A DNA stretch of 64,000 bases from contig NZ_JAGQAZ010000002.1 in assembly GCF_024345375.1 (NCBI RefSeq), forward strand, positions 496,001 to 560,000. The letters run 5' to 3'. The position numbers and the translations under genes are program-made. This stretch comes from Cyanobium sp. WAJ14-Wanaka (lineage in GTDB: Bacteria > Cyanobacteriota > Cyanobacteriia > PCC-6307 > Cyanobiaceae). Positions 28,728 to 37,100 of the stretch are shown here, piece after piece. The notes below the pieces were generated by a model. That model did not search any database. It saw only the letters and a program-made list of their open reading frames with translations, and was not told the DNA's origin. Numbering within the stretch: the stretch's first letter is position 1; every line of letters begins with the position of its first letter.

Positions 28728-30950
28728 TCACGCCACGCTGCCAATGCGGGCAGCGCTAGCAAAGCCGAGGGCTCTGAGGTTGGCTACCACGGCCCCGCTT
28801 TGCTCTTTGGGAACCGCAGCCAGCAGGGGGCCGCAGGTTTGGGGATCGATCAACAGACCGCTTAGGCCGTTAGGGCAGGGCTCAAGCTCGACCCGGCCAG
28901 CCAACAGGGAAAGGGCAGCCCCATTGGCGGGGGCCAGGCTGCTGGCGTAGCCGGCTTGGAGCAGGGCCAGGGCCCCAGGTAGGGCCAGGGCCGCCAAGGC
29001 ATCCCTATCAAGAACCACCTTGAGCCCAACAGGACTGGCGGCAAGCATCTCGCCCAGGTGACCGAGCAGGCCAAAGCCGGTGACATCCGTGCAGGCCTTG
29101 CACCTTCCTGCCGCCAGCACAGCCACGCATTGAGCCTGGTTTTGCTGCATCACCTCCAGGGCCCGGTCGATGGCCTGGGGCGGACAGAGGCGGCTGGGGG
29201 CATGGGCCATCTGGGCGGAAAACAGCACCCCCGTGCCAATCGCCTTGGTCAGGATCAGGGTGTCGCCGCTACGGAGGGGCCCCTTACCCCAGGCTTCAGC
29301 GGCTGATCCATTCACGCTGAGCACCAGGCTCAGGCCGCTGCCATCGCGGCCCTCGAGGGTGTGGCCGCCGATCAGCCCAGCGCGCATCGGCTCGAGCACC
29401 GATAAGATGCCGGCCAGGGTTTGGCTGAGCAGCTCTGCCTGCAGATGCGGCCCAGCCTCCGGCAGGGTCACGACCGCTTGCCCGCTATCCACCCTGGCTC
29501 CGCAGGCCCAGAGATCGCTGCAGGCGTGCAGGGTGGTGAGGCGGGCATTCAGCCAGGGGTCGGCCACCAGCGCCGGGAAGCCATCCACGCTTTGCAGCAA
29601 CAGCTCTCCACCGGCCCCAGTGCCAACCAGGGCGGCGTCCTCAGGGGGGCCCTTGAGGCCTGAGCGCTGCAGGGCCGCTTGGAGCGGTGCGGCGGGCAAC
29701 TTGGCGGCGCAGCCCCGGCAGGCCATGGCTGGTTGATTACCAGGCTGGGTAGCCGGCTGGTTGGCACCTTGCCTCATGGCTTGGAGGTCTTCAAAGCCGG
29801 CCATGAAGCGCCGGTCGATGGCCTCCTTCCAGCGCCAGAGCAGCCGGCTGGGCCCGAAAGCAAAAGGTCCCCAGAGGGCAAGGGCCCGCGGTCTTCCCGT
29901 GATGGAGCCCCCATCTCCGACTAGCTGCAGAACCTGCCTTTGGGGCCTCCAGGACTGCAGTGGTTTGCGCTTTGGCTCCGCCAGCAGCTGGTTTTTCAGG
30001 CTTCGCTCCAGGTTGGCGGCCAGCACCGGCGCAGCCCGCACGGCCCAGACGCCCGAGGCTGGCCTGGGGTGGCTGGCGATTACGCCGCAATCACCGCTGG
30101 CGAATAGGCCGCCATGGCCCAGCACCTGCAGGCTGGTTTCCGTGAGTACCCGCCCTGAGCCGTCGGTGGGCAGGCCCGATTCAACCAGCCAAGCGGGGGC
30201 CTGGCTGCCGGTGCAGAGCAGGTTTTGATCGGCGCTGCCATTTGCGGCCAGATCAGGGCAGGCCGCGTCAGCTGGCCCTGGAACCGTGAGGGGAATGGCG
30301 GCTTGTTGGAGTAGCTGACGGCCGCGGCGGTTGGCAGCCTTTGAGCCCAGCCTGAATTGGTGGCCATTCAGGTTTATTTGGCTGGCAAATCCCCGGGCCT
30401 TAAGGGCTAGGGCCAGCTCCACTGCCGCCAGTCCGCCTCCCTGGAGGGTGACCCCGGGGGCTCTTACTGCTTTGCTGGCCGCAGGACTGGCCGGTGAGGG
30501 CTGCTGCTGCTGGCACCAGGCCAGGAAGGGCTCCAGGGGCTTGATCGCCATCCCCGTGGCGGCTTTGCTGATCCGGGTTTCGCAGCCCACATCGAGGCTC
30601 AGTTGGCCATAGACCATCGGCAAGCGCCCCTCTAGATGCAATTGCTGCGCCTGTAAATCCAGCCCGGTGATCTCGGCCTGCACAAAGCCCACCCCCGCCA
30701 GTTGGCAGAGCCGCCGCAGGTCGATGGCGCACTCATCGCGCCGATAAAACCCTGCCACCAGGCCCGGCACCATCCCCGAATAGAGGGCAGTGCTGTGGCG
30801 ACTCACCAGGGTGATCAATGCCGGCGGTTTTGCCCATCGACCCCTGCCTGTCGCCGCCATCGCCCACATCCGCAGCACCAGCACATGGCTGTGGCCACCC
30901 CCGGCCAAAACCAGGTGCTCTTGGGGGAGCTGGCTGGACTGGTGCTGCAT
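28728..30950 (-). CDS. selD: FAD/NAD(P)-dependent oxidoreductase fused to selenide, water dikinase (SelD)
   Basis: The 740-residue product fuses two enzymes. Residues 1 to about 370 form an NDH-2-like flavoprotein (LVLAGGGHSHVLVLR at the N-terminus; FASGDCG late). A SelD domain follows from about residue 395, making selenophosphate from selenide and ATP. The SelD catalytic Cys and Lys are kept in CRGCAAKLP (the second Cys of the E. coli motif is Ala), and GVLFSAQMAH, TDVTGFGLLGHLGEM and the PQTCGPLL tail are present. Similar fusions are described in some cyanobacteria and other bacteria. No selA/selB/selC or tRNA 2-selenouridine synthase is in the window. The ATG at 30950 is preferred to a TTG at 30974. 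Confidence 0.9.
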   Translation of the reverse strand: MQHQSSQLPQEHLVLAGGGHSHVLVLRMWAMAATGRGRWAKPPALITLVSRHSTALYSGMVPGLVAGFYRRDECAIDLRRLCQLAGVGFVQAEITGLDLQAQQLHLEGRLPMVYGQLSLDVGCETRISKAATGMAIKPLEPFLAWCQQQQPSPASPAASKAVRAPGVTLQGGGLAAVELALALKARGFASQINLNGHQFRLGSKAANRRGRQLLQQAAIPLTVPGPADAACPDLAANGSADQNLLCTGSQAPAWLVESGLPTDGSGRVLTETSLQVLGHGGLFASGDCGVIASHPRPASGVWAVRAAPVLAANLERSLKNQLLAEPKRKPLQSWRPQRQVLQLVGDGGSITGRPRALALWGPFAFGPSRLLWRWKEAIDRRFMAGFEDLQAMRQGANQPATQPGNQPAMACRGCAAKLPAAPLQAALQRSGLKGPPEDAALVGTGAGGELLLQSVDGFPALVADPWLNARLTTLHACSDLWACGARVDSGQAVVTLPEAGPHLQAELLSQTLAGILSVLEPMRAGLIGGHTLEGRDGSGLSLVLSVNGSAAEAWGKGPLRSGDTLILTKAIGTGVLFSAQMAHAPSRLCPPQAIDRALEVMQQNQAQCVAVLAAGRCKACTDVTGFGLLGHLGEMLAASPVGLKVVLDRDALAALALPGALALLQAGYASSLAPANGAALSLLAGRVELEPCPNGLSGLLIDPQTCGPLLAAVPKEQSGAVVANLRALGFASAARIGSVA

Positions 30951-31018
30951 TGATACGCCCGAGGCATTTATCAACTGACCACTCTTGCTACCTTCAACAA
31001 AGGGTTGGATTCATGGGT

Positions 31019-32077
31019 TTACTTTCCGTAGCCCTTGGGATTGCCGCTTTGCCAGGCCCAGCCGTCGCGGCACATGTCCTGGAGGGTGCGGCTTGTACGC
31101 CAGCCCAGGCGCCCATGGGCTAGGGAGGCATCGGCCACGGTGGCGGCCGCATCGCCGGCCCGGCGCGGCACGATTTCGTAGGGCACTGGCTGGCCACTGG
31201 CGGCCCCAAAGGCAGACACCACCTCCAGCACCGAATGGCCCTGGCCGCTGCCCAGATTCAAGGTGAGCAGTTGGGGTGGCTCGGCCAGCAGCACATCCAG
31301 GGCAGCGCGGTGTCCTTCCGCCAGATCCATTACGTGGATGTAATCGCGCACGCCGCTGCCATCGGCGGTGGGCCAGTCGCCACCAAAGACCTGCAGTTGC
31401 TTGCGCCGACCGATGGCCACCTGGCTCACAAAGGGGAAAAGGTTGTTGGGCGTGCCATTGGGGTCTTCACCGATGCGCCCGCTGGGATGGGCGCCCACCG
31501 GGTTGAAGTACCTCAAGCGGGCGATGCGCCAGGGGGTTTGGCTTTGGAGCCTGGCCCCGTATAAATCCGCCAGCAGCTGCTCCACTGCAGCCTTGCTGTG
31601 GCCATAGGGGTTGATTGGCTGGATTGGCGCCGTTTCAGCGATCGGCACCACCTCGGGGTAGCCGTAGAGGGTGGCGCTACTGCTGAAAACCAGGTTGCGG
31701 CAGCCGTGGGCCTCCATCGCCGCCAGCAGACTGCGGGAGCCCGCCAGGTTCACATCCCAGTAGCGCAGGGGGTGGGCCACCGATTCCCCCACGGCCTTGA
31801 GTCCGGCGAAGTGGATCACCGCCTCGATGCCGGTGCTGCCGGGAGTTGCGCCAAAGGCCCGATTTAGGTCCGCCTCGCTGCGGATATCGCCCTCAATGAC
31901 CCGCAAACGCTCGCTTTCGAAGCCCAATTCGGCCAGCTCCAGCACCCGTATGAGGCTCTCTGGGGAACTGTTGGCGAAGTTGTCGAGCACCACCAGGCTG
32001 TGGCCGGCCTCCAGCAGCACCAGGCAGGTGTGGCTGCCGATGAAGCCGGCGCCACCGGTGATTAGGAGATGGGCCAT
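31019..32077 (-). CDS. galE: UDP-glucose 4-epimerase
   Basis: GalE interconverts UDP-glucose and UDP-galactose. The 352-residue product from ATG 32077 begins [20 protein letters not shown] with the Rossmann GGAGFIG; the SDR active site is SSSATLYG with YGHSKAAVEQLL, and the GalE-specific NPVGAHPSG is present. A longer in-frame extension to 32224 has no family similarity and overlaps the divergent ugd. It is upstream of the selD fusion on the same strand, and 57 bp of shared upstream DNA separate it from ugd, so both sugar genes may be driven from one divergent promoter region. Confidence 0.95.
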   Translation of the reverse strand: MAHLLITGGAGFIGSHTCLVLLEAGHSLVVLDNFANSSPESLIRVLELAELGFESERLRVIEGDIRSEADLNRAFGATPGSTGIEAVIHFAGLKAVGESVAHPLRYWDVNLAGSRSLLAAMEAHGCRNLVFSSSATLYGYPEVVPIAETAPIQPINPYGHSKAAVEQLLADLYGARLQSQTPWRIARLRYFNPVGAHPSGRIGEDPNGTPNNLFPFVSQVAIGRRKQLQVFGGDWPTADGSGVRDYIHVMDLAEGHRAALDVLLAEPPQLLTLNLGSGQGHSVLEVVSAFGAASGQPVPYEIVPRRAGDAAATVADASLAHGRLGWRTSRTLQDMCRDGWAWQSGNPKGYGK

Positions 32078-32134
32078 GGGCGAGGGAAAACCGCTTGGCA
32101 ATAGTCTCTCCTGCAGAAGTTTTGGTGGGATTAG

Positions 32135-33511
32135 TTGTTGGGCAGCATCCGGACCATTTGTTGCATCGGAGCGGGCTACGTGGGCGGCCCCACGATGGCC
32201 GTAATCGCCGATCGCTGCCCCCATATCCAGGTGCAGGTGGTGGATCTCAACGCCGAGCGCATTGCCGCCTGGAACGATCCCGATCTAGCCAAGTTGCCGA
32301 TCTATGAGCCCGGCCTGGATGCGGTGGTGGGCCGTTGTCGGGGCCGCAACCTGCATTTCTCCACCGAGGTGGATGCGGCGATCGCCGCCGCCGACATGGT
32401 GTTCCTTTCGGTTAACACCCCCACCAAAACCAAGGGTTTGGGGGCCGGCCAGGCCAGCGACCTCAAGTGGGTGGAGGCCTCCGCCCGCCAGGTGGCAGCC
32501 CATGCCCAGGGCCACACGGTGGTGGTGGAGAAAAGCACCCTGCCCGTGCGCACGGCCGCGGCGGTTAAGGCAATCCTCGATGCGGGCCCAGAAGGTAAAA
32601 GTTTTTCGGTGCTCTCCAATCCGGAGTTTTTGGCCGAAGGCACCGCCATGGCCGATCTCGATGCCCCCGACCGGGTGTTGATCGGTGGCGATGACCCCGC
32701 CGCCATTGAGGCCTTGGCCGCCATCTATGGCCATTGGGTGGCGCCCGAAAAGATCCTGCGCACCAATCTCTGGAGTTCGGAGCTCTCCAAGCTCACCGCC
32801 AATGCCTTCTTGGCCCAGCGGATCAGCTCGATCAACGGCATTGCCGCCTTCTGTGAGGCCACGGGCGCCGATGTGTCGGAGGTGGCCAGGGCAATAGGCG
32901 CAGACAGCCGCATTGGCCCCAAGTTTTTGCAGGCTGGCCCTGGTTTTGGTGGCAGCTGCTTCCAAAAAGACATCCTCAATTTGGTTTATCTGTGCCGGCA
33001 CTACGGCCTTGAGGAGGTGGCGGCCTACTGGGAGCAGGTGGTGGCGCTGAACATTTGGCAGCAGCAGCGGATTGCCCGCTTGGTGGTCAACAAGCTTTTT
33101 GGCACCGTCAGCGGCAAGCGTCTGGCGGTGTTGGGCTTTGCCTTTAAGGCCGACACCAATGACACCCGGGAATCGCCTGCGATTCGCATTTGCCGAGACC
33201 TGCTCGAGGAGGGGGCCCGTCTGGCGATCGTCGATCCGAAGGTGAAGCCCGAGCAAATCGCCAGGGATCTGGGCCAGGCCCCCGCCGATTGCGACGGGGG
33301 TTGGCAGATGGTGGATTCGGCTTTGGAGGCCGCAGCGGGGGCAGATGCTGTTTTGCTGCTCACCGATTGGGCGGAGTTTGGCTCTCTCGATTGGAAGGCG
33401 ATCGCTTCGGTGATGCGCCAACCCGCCTGGTTGTTTGATGCCCGGGCAAAGGCTGATGCGGCTGGTGCCAAGGCGGCGGGCCTAAACGTTTGGACCGTGG
33501 GGGAGGGTTAA
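32135..33511 (+). CDS. ugd: UDP-glucose 6-dehydrogenase
   Basis: Ugd oxidises UDP-glucose to UDP-glucuronate, substrate for both uxs (34233) and the 4-epimerase (36038). The 458-residue product has CIGAGYVGGPTMAV near residue 10, SVNTPTK, the VEKSTLPVRT segment, the catalytic GFGGSCFQKDILNL and the C-terminal AFKADTNDTRESP. An in-frame TAG at 32132 rules out any further upstream start, and the only start codons before the Rossmann motif are TTG at 32135 or 32138, which is unusual for a metabolic gene. The vapBC pair follows within 30 bp. Confidence 0.94.
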   Translation: MLGSIRTICCIGAGYVGGPTMAVIADRCPHIQVQVVDLNAERIAAWNDPDLAKLPIYEPGLDAVVGRCRGRNLHFSTEVDAAIAAADMVFLSVNTPTKTKGLGAGQASDLKWVEASARQVAAHAQGHTVVVEKSTLPVRTAAAVKAILDAGPEGKSFSVLSNPEFLAEGTAMADLDAPDRVLIGGDDPAAIEALAAIYGHWVAPEKILRTNLWSSELSKLTANAFLAQRISSINGIAAFCEATGADVSEVARAIGADSRIGPKFLQAGPGFGGSCFQKDILNLVYLCRHYGLEEVAAYWEQVVALNIWQQQRIARLVVNKLFGTVSGKRLAVLGFAFKADTNDTRESPAIRICRDLLEEGARLAIVDPKVKPEQIARDLGQAPADCDGGWQMVDSALEAAAGADAVLLLTDWAEFGSLDWKAIASVMRQPAWLFDARAKADAAGAKAAGLNVWTVGEG

Positions 33512-33520
33512 ATTGATGCT

Positions 33521-33536
33521 TGATGTCACAACATCA
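33521..33536. promoter_or_regulatory. Inverted repeat just upstream of vapB, candidate autoregulatory operator
   Basis: The sequence TGATGT-CACA-ACATCA has perfect 6-bp arms around a 4-bp spacer. It lies 9 bp after the ugd stop and immediately before the likely vapB ATG at 33538. VapBC complexes typically repress their own operon by binding such inverted repeats at the promoter, so this is a good candidate site. Binding is inferred from position and symmetry. Confidence 0.45.
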
Positions 33537-33537
33537 G

Positions 33538-33771
33538 ATGCGCACCACCTTGACCCTTGATGACGACGTGCTAGCTGCGGCAAGGGTTTTGGCCAGGCAG
33601 CAGGGGAGATCCGTGGGCTGCGTGTTGAGCGCCCTGGTCCGCCAAGGTTTGCAGAAACCGGTCTATTCAGTCCAGTCCAGCCGCAACGGTTTGCCGCTGT
33701 TGCCGATTCGCCCCGACGGCCAACCTGTGGACCTGCAGCTGGTCAACAGGCTGCGCGATGAGCTGCCGTGA
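33538..33771 (+). CDS. vapB: VapB-like ribbon-helix-helix antitoxin
   Basis: The 77-residue product has the ribbon-helix-helix opening MRTTLTLDDDVLAAARVLARQ, then a helix with GRSVGCVLSALVRQGL, and a Pro-rich C-terminal tail likely to wrap its toxin. An ATG at 33523 would add five residues, but it lies inside the inverted repeat, so 33538 is preferred. Its TGA overlaps the GTG start of vapC by 4 bases. As an antitoxin it should neutralise the PIN ribonuclease and, with it, repress transcription. Confidence 0.8.
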   Translation: MRTTLTLDDDVLAAARVLARQQGRSVGCVLSALVRQGLQKPVYSVQSSRNGLPLLPIRPDGQPVDLQLVNRLRDELP

Positions 33772-34208
33772 GCGCTGGGGTCCTATTGGATGTGAATGTG
33801 TTGATTGCCCTGCTTGATCCGTTGCATGTGCATCACGAGCCGGCCCATCGGTGGTTCGCCAAGCGAGACGATCTGGCCTGGGCCAGCTGCGCGTTGACCC
33901 AAAACGCTGTTTTACGGATCCTGGGGCATCCCCGTTACCCCAATTCACCGGGAGCTCCAGCGGCGGTAGCCCCCGTTCTCCAGCAGTTGATTCACCACCC
34001 CAGTCACCAGTTTTGGGCCGATTCCCTCAGCCTGCTCACGGCGCCAGAGGTGGAGGCCCAGGCCCTGCTCGATCCCGCCCAGATCAGCGACACCTACCTG
34101 CTGGCTATGGCCGTTCGCCAGCAGGGCCGCTTGGCCAGCTTTGATCGGCGCTTGGTGACTACTGCCGTGGCTGGAGGCTCAGAAGCCTTGGAGCTCATAC
34201 CTGTTTGA
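33768..34208 (+). CDS. vapC: VapC-like PIN-domain ribonuclease toxin
   Basis: The 146-residue product is a PIN nuclease of the VapC type, probably cutting specific RNAs. Key positions seen are Asp8 in LLDVNVLIALLD, the central TQNAVLRILGHPRYPNSP, and the late acidic pair in SDTYLLAMAV and ASFDRRL. In the central motif a Gln stands where many relatives have Glu; some VapC branches tolerate this, so activity is likely but not certain. The GTG start overlaps vapB, and uxs starts 24 bp after its stop. It is therefore enclosed between ugd and uxs, two consecutive steps of UDP-xylose synthesis. Confidence 0.85.
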   Translation: MSAGVLLDVNVLIALLDPLHVHHEPAHRWFAKRDDLAWASCALTQNAVLRILGHPRYPNSPGAPAAVAPVLQQLIHHPSHQFWADSLSLLTAPEVEAQALLDPAQISDTYLLAMAVRQQGRLASFDRRLVTTAVAGGSEALELIPV

Positions 34209-34232
34209 TGCCAACCCTGTTGACCTAACGCC

Positions 34233-35177
34233 ATGCCTGCCTCCCTTACCCGCAACCTGATCACCGGCGGTGCCGGCTTTGTGGGCTCGCACCTGGTGGA
34301 TCGGCTGATGGAAGCCGGTGAGGAGGTGATCTGCCTCGACAACTACTTCACCGGCCGCAAGGAAAACATTGCCCAGTGGATCGGCCACCCCCGCTTTGAG
34401 CTGATCCGCCACGACGTGACTGAGCCGATCAAGCTTGAGGTCGACCGGATTTGGCACCTGGCCTGCCCGGCTTCGCCGGTGCACTACCAGTTCAATCCGA
34501 TCAAAACGGCCAAAACCAGCTTCCTTGGCACCTACAACATGTTGGGCCTGGCCCGGCGGGTGGGGGCCCGGCTATTGCTTGCCAGCACCAGTGAGGTGTA
34601 TGGCGATCCGGAGGTGCATCCCCAGCCCGAGAGCTACCGGGGCTGCGTTAACACCATCGGCATCCGCAGCTGCTACGACGAGGGCAAGCGCATCGCCGAA
34701 ACCCTTTGCTTTGATTACCGGCGCATGCACGGCACCGAGATCCGGGTGGCGCGGATCTTCAATACCTACGGGCCCAGGATGCTGCCCGACGACGGCCGGG
34801 TGGTTAGCAACTTCATCGTGCAGGCGTTGAGCGGCGAACCCCTCACCCTCTACGGAGACGGCAGCCAAACCCGCAGTTTTTGCTATGTGGATGATCTGGT
34901 GGAGGGCCTGATCCGCTTGATGAATGGCGAGCACACCGGCCCAATCAACATCGGTAATCCAGCTGAATTCACAATCAAGCAATTGGCTGAGCTGGTGCGT
35001 GATCGCATCAACCCCCAGCTGCCTTTGATCACTAAGCCCCTACCCGCCGATGATCCCCTGCAGCGCCAACCGGTAATCGATCTGGCCCAACGGGAGCTGG
35101 GCTGGCAGCCCACGGTGCCGCTGGAGCAGGGTCTTGAGCCCACGATGGCCTATTTCCGTGGGTTGCTTTCAGCATGA
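34233..35177 (+). CDS. uxs: UDP-glucuronate decarboxylase (UDP-xylose synthase)
   Basis: The 314-residue SDR epimerase converts UDP-glucuronate to UDP-xylose. It has [18 protein letters not shown] at the start, the UXS-typical [10 protein letters not shown] and [12 protein letters not shown], the active-site [16 protein letters not shown] with [10 protein letters not shown], and FNTYGPRM. These distinguish it from dTDP-glucose dehydratases. Its substrate is made by ugd 0.7 kb upstream, with vapBC lying in between. The ATG at 34233 follows vapC by 24 bp. Confidence 0.92.
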   Translation: MPASLTRNLITGGAGFVGSHLVDRLMEAGEEVICLDNYFTGRKENIAQWIGHPRFELIRHDVTEPIKLEVDRIWHLACPASPVHYQFNPIKTAKTSFLGTYNMLGLARRVGARLLLASTSEVYGDPEVHPQPESYRGCVNTIGIRSCYDEGKRIAETLCFDYRRMHGTEIRVARIFNTYGPRMLPDDGRVVSNFIVQALSGEPLTLYGDGSQTRSFCYVDDLVEGLIRLMNGEHTGPINIGNPAEFTIKQLAELVRDRINPQLPLITKPLPADDPLQRQPVIDLAQRELGWQPTVPLEQGLEPTMAYFRGLLSA

Positions 35178-35251
35178 GCGGCTTGTTCCCAAGACGTGAT
35201 GTTCTGAGCAGCCAGATCAAACGAATCTTGAGTGGTGGATAGGGTAGACAT

Positions 35252-35671
35252 ATGGTCAGTGTTGCCGCCCAGCCTTTTGTTGCTCCGGCCATTCCTTGGT
35301 TGGCAGCCATCCCCTTGGCCCAGGACATTGAGCTGGGGCCTGGTCTTGATGCATCAACCCTGCGGGAGCGGCTCCAGGGTCTCTGCCAGCAAGCCAACGT
35401 CCACGCCGTTGTGGCCTTTGGATCAAGGGCCCGGGGAGACGCTGAACCTGATTCCGATTTGGATCTGGCTGTGATTTGCCACGAACCCAGCCTGTCTCCC
35501 GAACTCAAAACAGAGCGCTCGCACGCTTTTCGACTGCTGCTTGGCCCCTTGAATTGCGGCGTTGATTTGGTGGTGATCGGAGCCCATGATGCTGGGCGGA
35601 TGGCCGCCTCCCGCTGGCATGTGATGGGCGATGTGGCGCGGGAGGGGCAGGTGCTCTATGTCGCCGGCTGA
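35252..35671 (+). CDS. Minimal nucleotidyltransferase, partner of a HEPN protein
   Basis: The 139-residue protein has an intact GSX10DXD motif (GSRARGDAEPDSDLD, around residue 58) and the third acid in CGVDLVVIG. It has about 45 residues before the domain that are less typical and contain no obvious later start. It belongs to the same superfamily as MntA at 17042 but is clearly a different branch. The following HEPN gene overlaps it by 14 bp. Its order, MNT then HEPN, is the reverse of the hepT-mntA module. A 74-bp gap separates it from uxs, so it may have its own promoter. Confidence 0.8.
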   Translation: MVSVAAQPFVAPAIPWLAAIPLAQDIELGPGLDASTLRERLQGLCQQANVHAVVAFGSRARGDAEPDSDLDLAVICHEPSLSPELKTERSHAFRLLLGPLNCGVDLVVIGAHDAGRMAASRWHVMGDVAREGQVLYVAG

Positions 35672-36041
35672 AGATGCAAAGCTGCTGCTGCGCATTGTGC
35701 GCAGGCACCTGTTGGCGATGCAGCTCAATCTTGATCCCAGCTACCCAGAGGAGGAGTGGGGTTTTCAAGCCCAGCAGGCCCTTGAAAAATTGCTGAAGGC
35801 GAAGCTGGTGCTCAGTAACCTTGCCCCCAAACGCAGCCATGAGTTGGCCCTGCTGGCTGAGCAAGCTGGAGAGGAGTTGCCAAATGTGCTTCTCAAGCTG
35901 CAGGTTTTTGCCGTGGAGGCGCGCTACGAGGAGGGTCCTTTTGCCTTGCCGGCAGATCGCGAGAGTCTCCTGGCTGATTTCGTGGCGAGGCTGGATGCTC
36001 TGGAGACAGCCATTCTTGACCAGGGCGAAGCTATCCAATGA
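35658..36041 (+). CDS. HEPN-domain protein, partner of the upstream nucleotidyltransferase
   Basis: The 127-residue helical product resembles the COG2250-type HEPN branch: a helix with FQAQQALEKLLKAKLVL followed by KRSHELALLAEQAG. The canonical C-terminal RX4HXY of HepT toxins is absent; an R-x4-H in the first helix (RIVRRH) is in the wrong place. Its role as RNase, RNA-binding or regulatory partner is therefore open. The ATG at 35658 overlaps the nucleotidyltransferase by 14 bp, and its stop overlaps the start of the 4-epimerase by 4 bases (36038-36041), tying it to a sugar gene. Confidence 0.75.
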   Translation: MSPAEDAKLLLRIVRRHLLAMQLNLDPSYPEEEWGFQAQQALEKLLKAKLVLSNLAPKRSHELALLAEQAGEELPNVLLKLQVFAVEARYEEGPFALPADRESLLADFVARLDALETAILDQGEAIQ

Positions 36042-37051
36042 CAACTCTCGTAACCGGTGCCGCGGGCTTCATCGGCGCGGCCGTTTGCGAGCAGCTCCTG
36101 GCCCGTGGCGAACCGGTGGTGGGCCTCGACAACCTCAACAGCTACTACGACCCTGCCCTGAAACAGGCCCGGCTTGATCGGCTGCAGCTCAGCTTTGACC
36201 AAGGCAATTGGCAGTTTCAGCGCCTGGATCTGGCCGATGGCGCCGCCATTGCAGAACTATTTGTCGCCGAAAAGCCCCGGGCGGTTGTGCACCTAGGGGC
36301 CCAGGCGGGTGTGCGCTACTCGCTTGAAAATCCCGCCGCCTACATCCAAAGCAACCTGGCGGGGTTTGGTTCCATCCTTGAGGGCTGCCGCCACCACGGC
36401 ATCGGCCATTTGGTCTATGCCAGCAGCAGTTCGGTCTATGGGGGCAACAGGGCCATGCCCTTTGCCGAGCAGCAGCCGGTAAACCACCCGGTGAGCCTCT
36501 ATGCGGCCACCAAGAAGGCCAATGAGCTGATGGCCCACACCTACAGCCATCTCTATGGCCTGCCGGCCACGGGGCTGCGTTTTTTCACGGTGTACGGCCC
36601 CTGGGGCCGCCCTGACATGGCGCCGATGCTGTTCGCCAAGGCGATCCTGGCGGGCGAACCGATCAAGGTGTTTAACAACGGGGCCATGCGCCGCGATTTC
36701 ACCTACATCGACGACATCGTCGCTGCCGTGATCCGCTGCCTCGACAAGCCAGCGACGGCCGATCCTGCTTTCGATGCCGCCGCACCTGATCCGGCCACCA
36801 GCTGGGCCCCCCATCGGGTCTTCAACATTGGCAACTCCCAGCCCGTTGAGCTGCTCCGCTTCATCGAGCTGCTGGAGCATGCCCTGGGCCGGGAGGCCAT
36901 CAAGGATTTTCAGCCGATGCAACCGGGCGATGTAGTGGCCACCGCCGCCGACACCTCCCTGCTCGAGGCCTGGGTGGGCTTCAGGCCCGCTACCCCGATT
37001 GAGCTAGGGGTGCGGCGCTTTGCAGATTGGTACCGGCATTTTTATGGCTAG
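36038..37051 (+). CDS. NAD-dependent UDP-glucuronate 4-epimerase family protein
   Basis: The 337-residue SDR protein shows VTGAAGFIGAAVCEQLL, DNLNSYYDPALKQARL, the active-site SSSSVYGGN with YAATKKANELMAH, and FTVYGPWGRPDMAP with DFTYIDDIV, the usual pattern of UDP-glucuronate/UDP-galacturonate 4-epimerases (CapI/LpsL/GAE type). It would make UDP-galacturonate from the Ugd product. The exact substrate is inferred from motifs and from neighbouring ugd and uxs. The ATG overlaps the HEPN stop by 4 bases. Confidence 0.88.
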   Translation: MTTLVTGAAGFIGAAVCEQLLARGEPVVGLDNLNSYYDPALKQARLDRLQLSFDQGNWQFQRLDLADGAAIAELFVAEKPRAVVHLGAQAGVRYSLENPAAYIQSNLAGFGSILEGCRHHGIGHLVYASSSSVYGGNRAMPFAEQQPVNHPVSLYAATKKANELMAHTYSHLYGLPATGLRFFTVYGPWGRPDMAPMLFAKAILAGEPIKVFNNGAMRRDFTYIDDIVAAVIRCLDKPATADPAFDAAAPDPATSWAPHRVFNIGNSQPVELLRFIELLEHALGREAIKDFQPMQPGDVVATAADTSLLEAWVGFRPATPIELGVRRFADWYRHFYG

Positions 37052-37100
37052 ATACCGAGCTAGCTACGCGGCAAACTGGGCCGATTGCTAACTGGTTGCC

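Noticed and set aside
32285-33421. 378-residue minus-strand reading frame opposite ugd
   Set aside because: Antisense shadow of ugd; no domain motifs in the translation.
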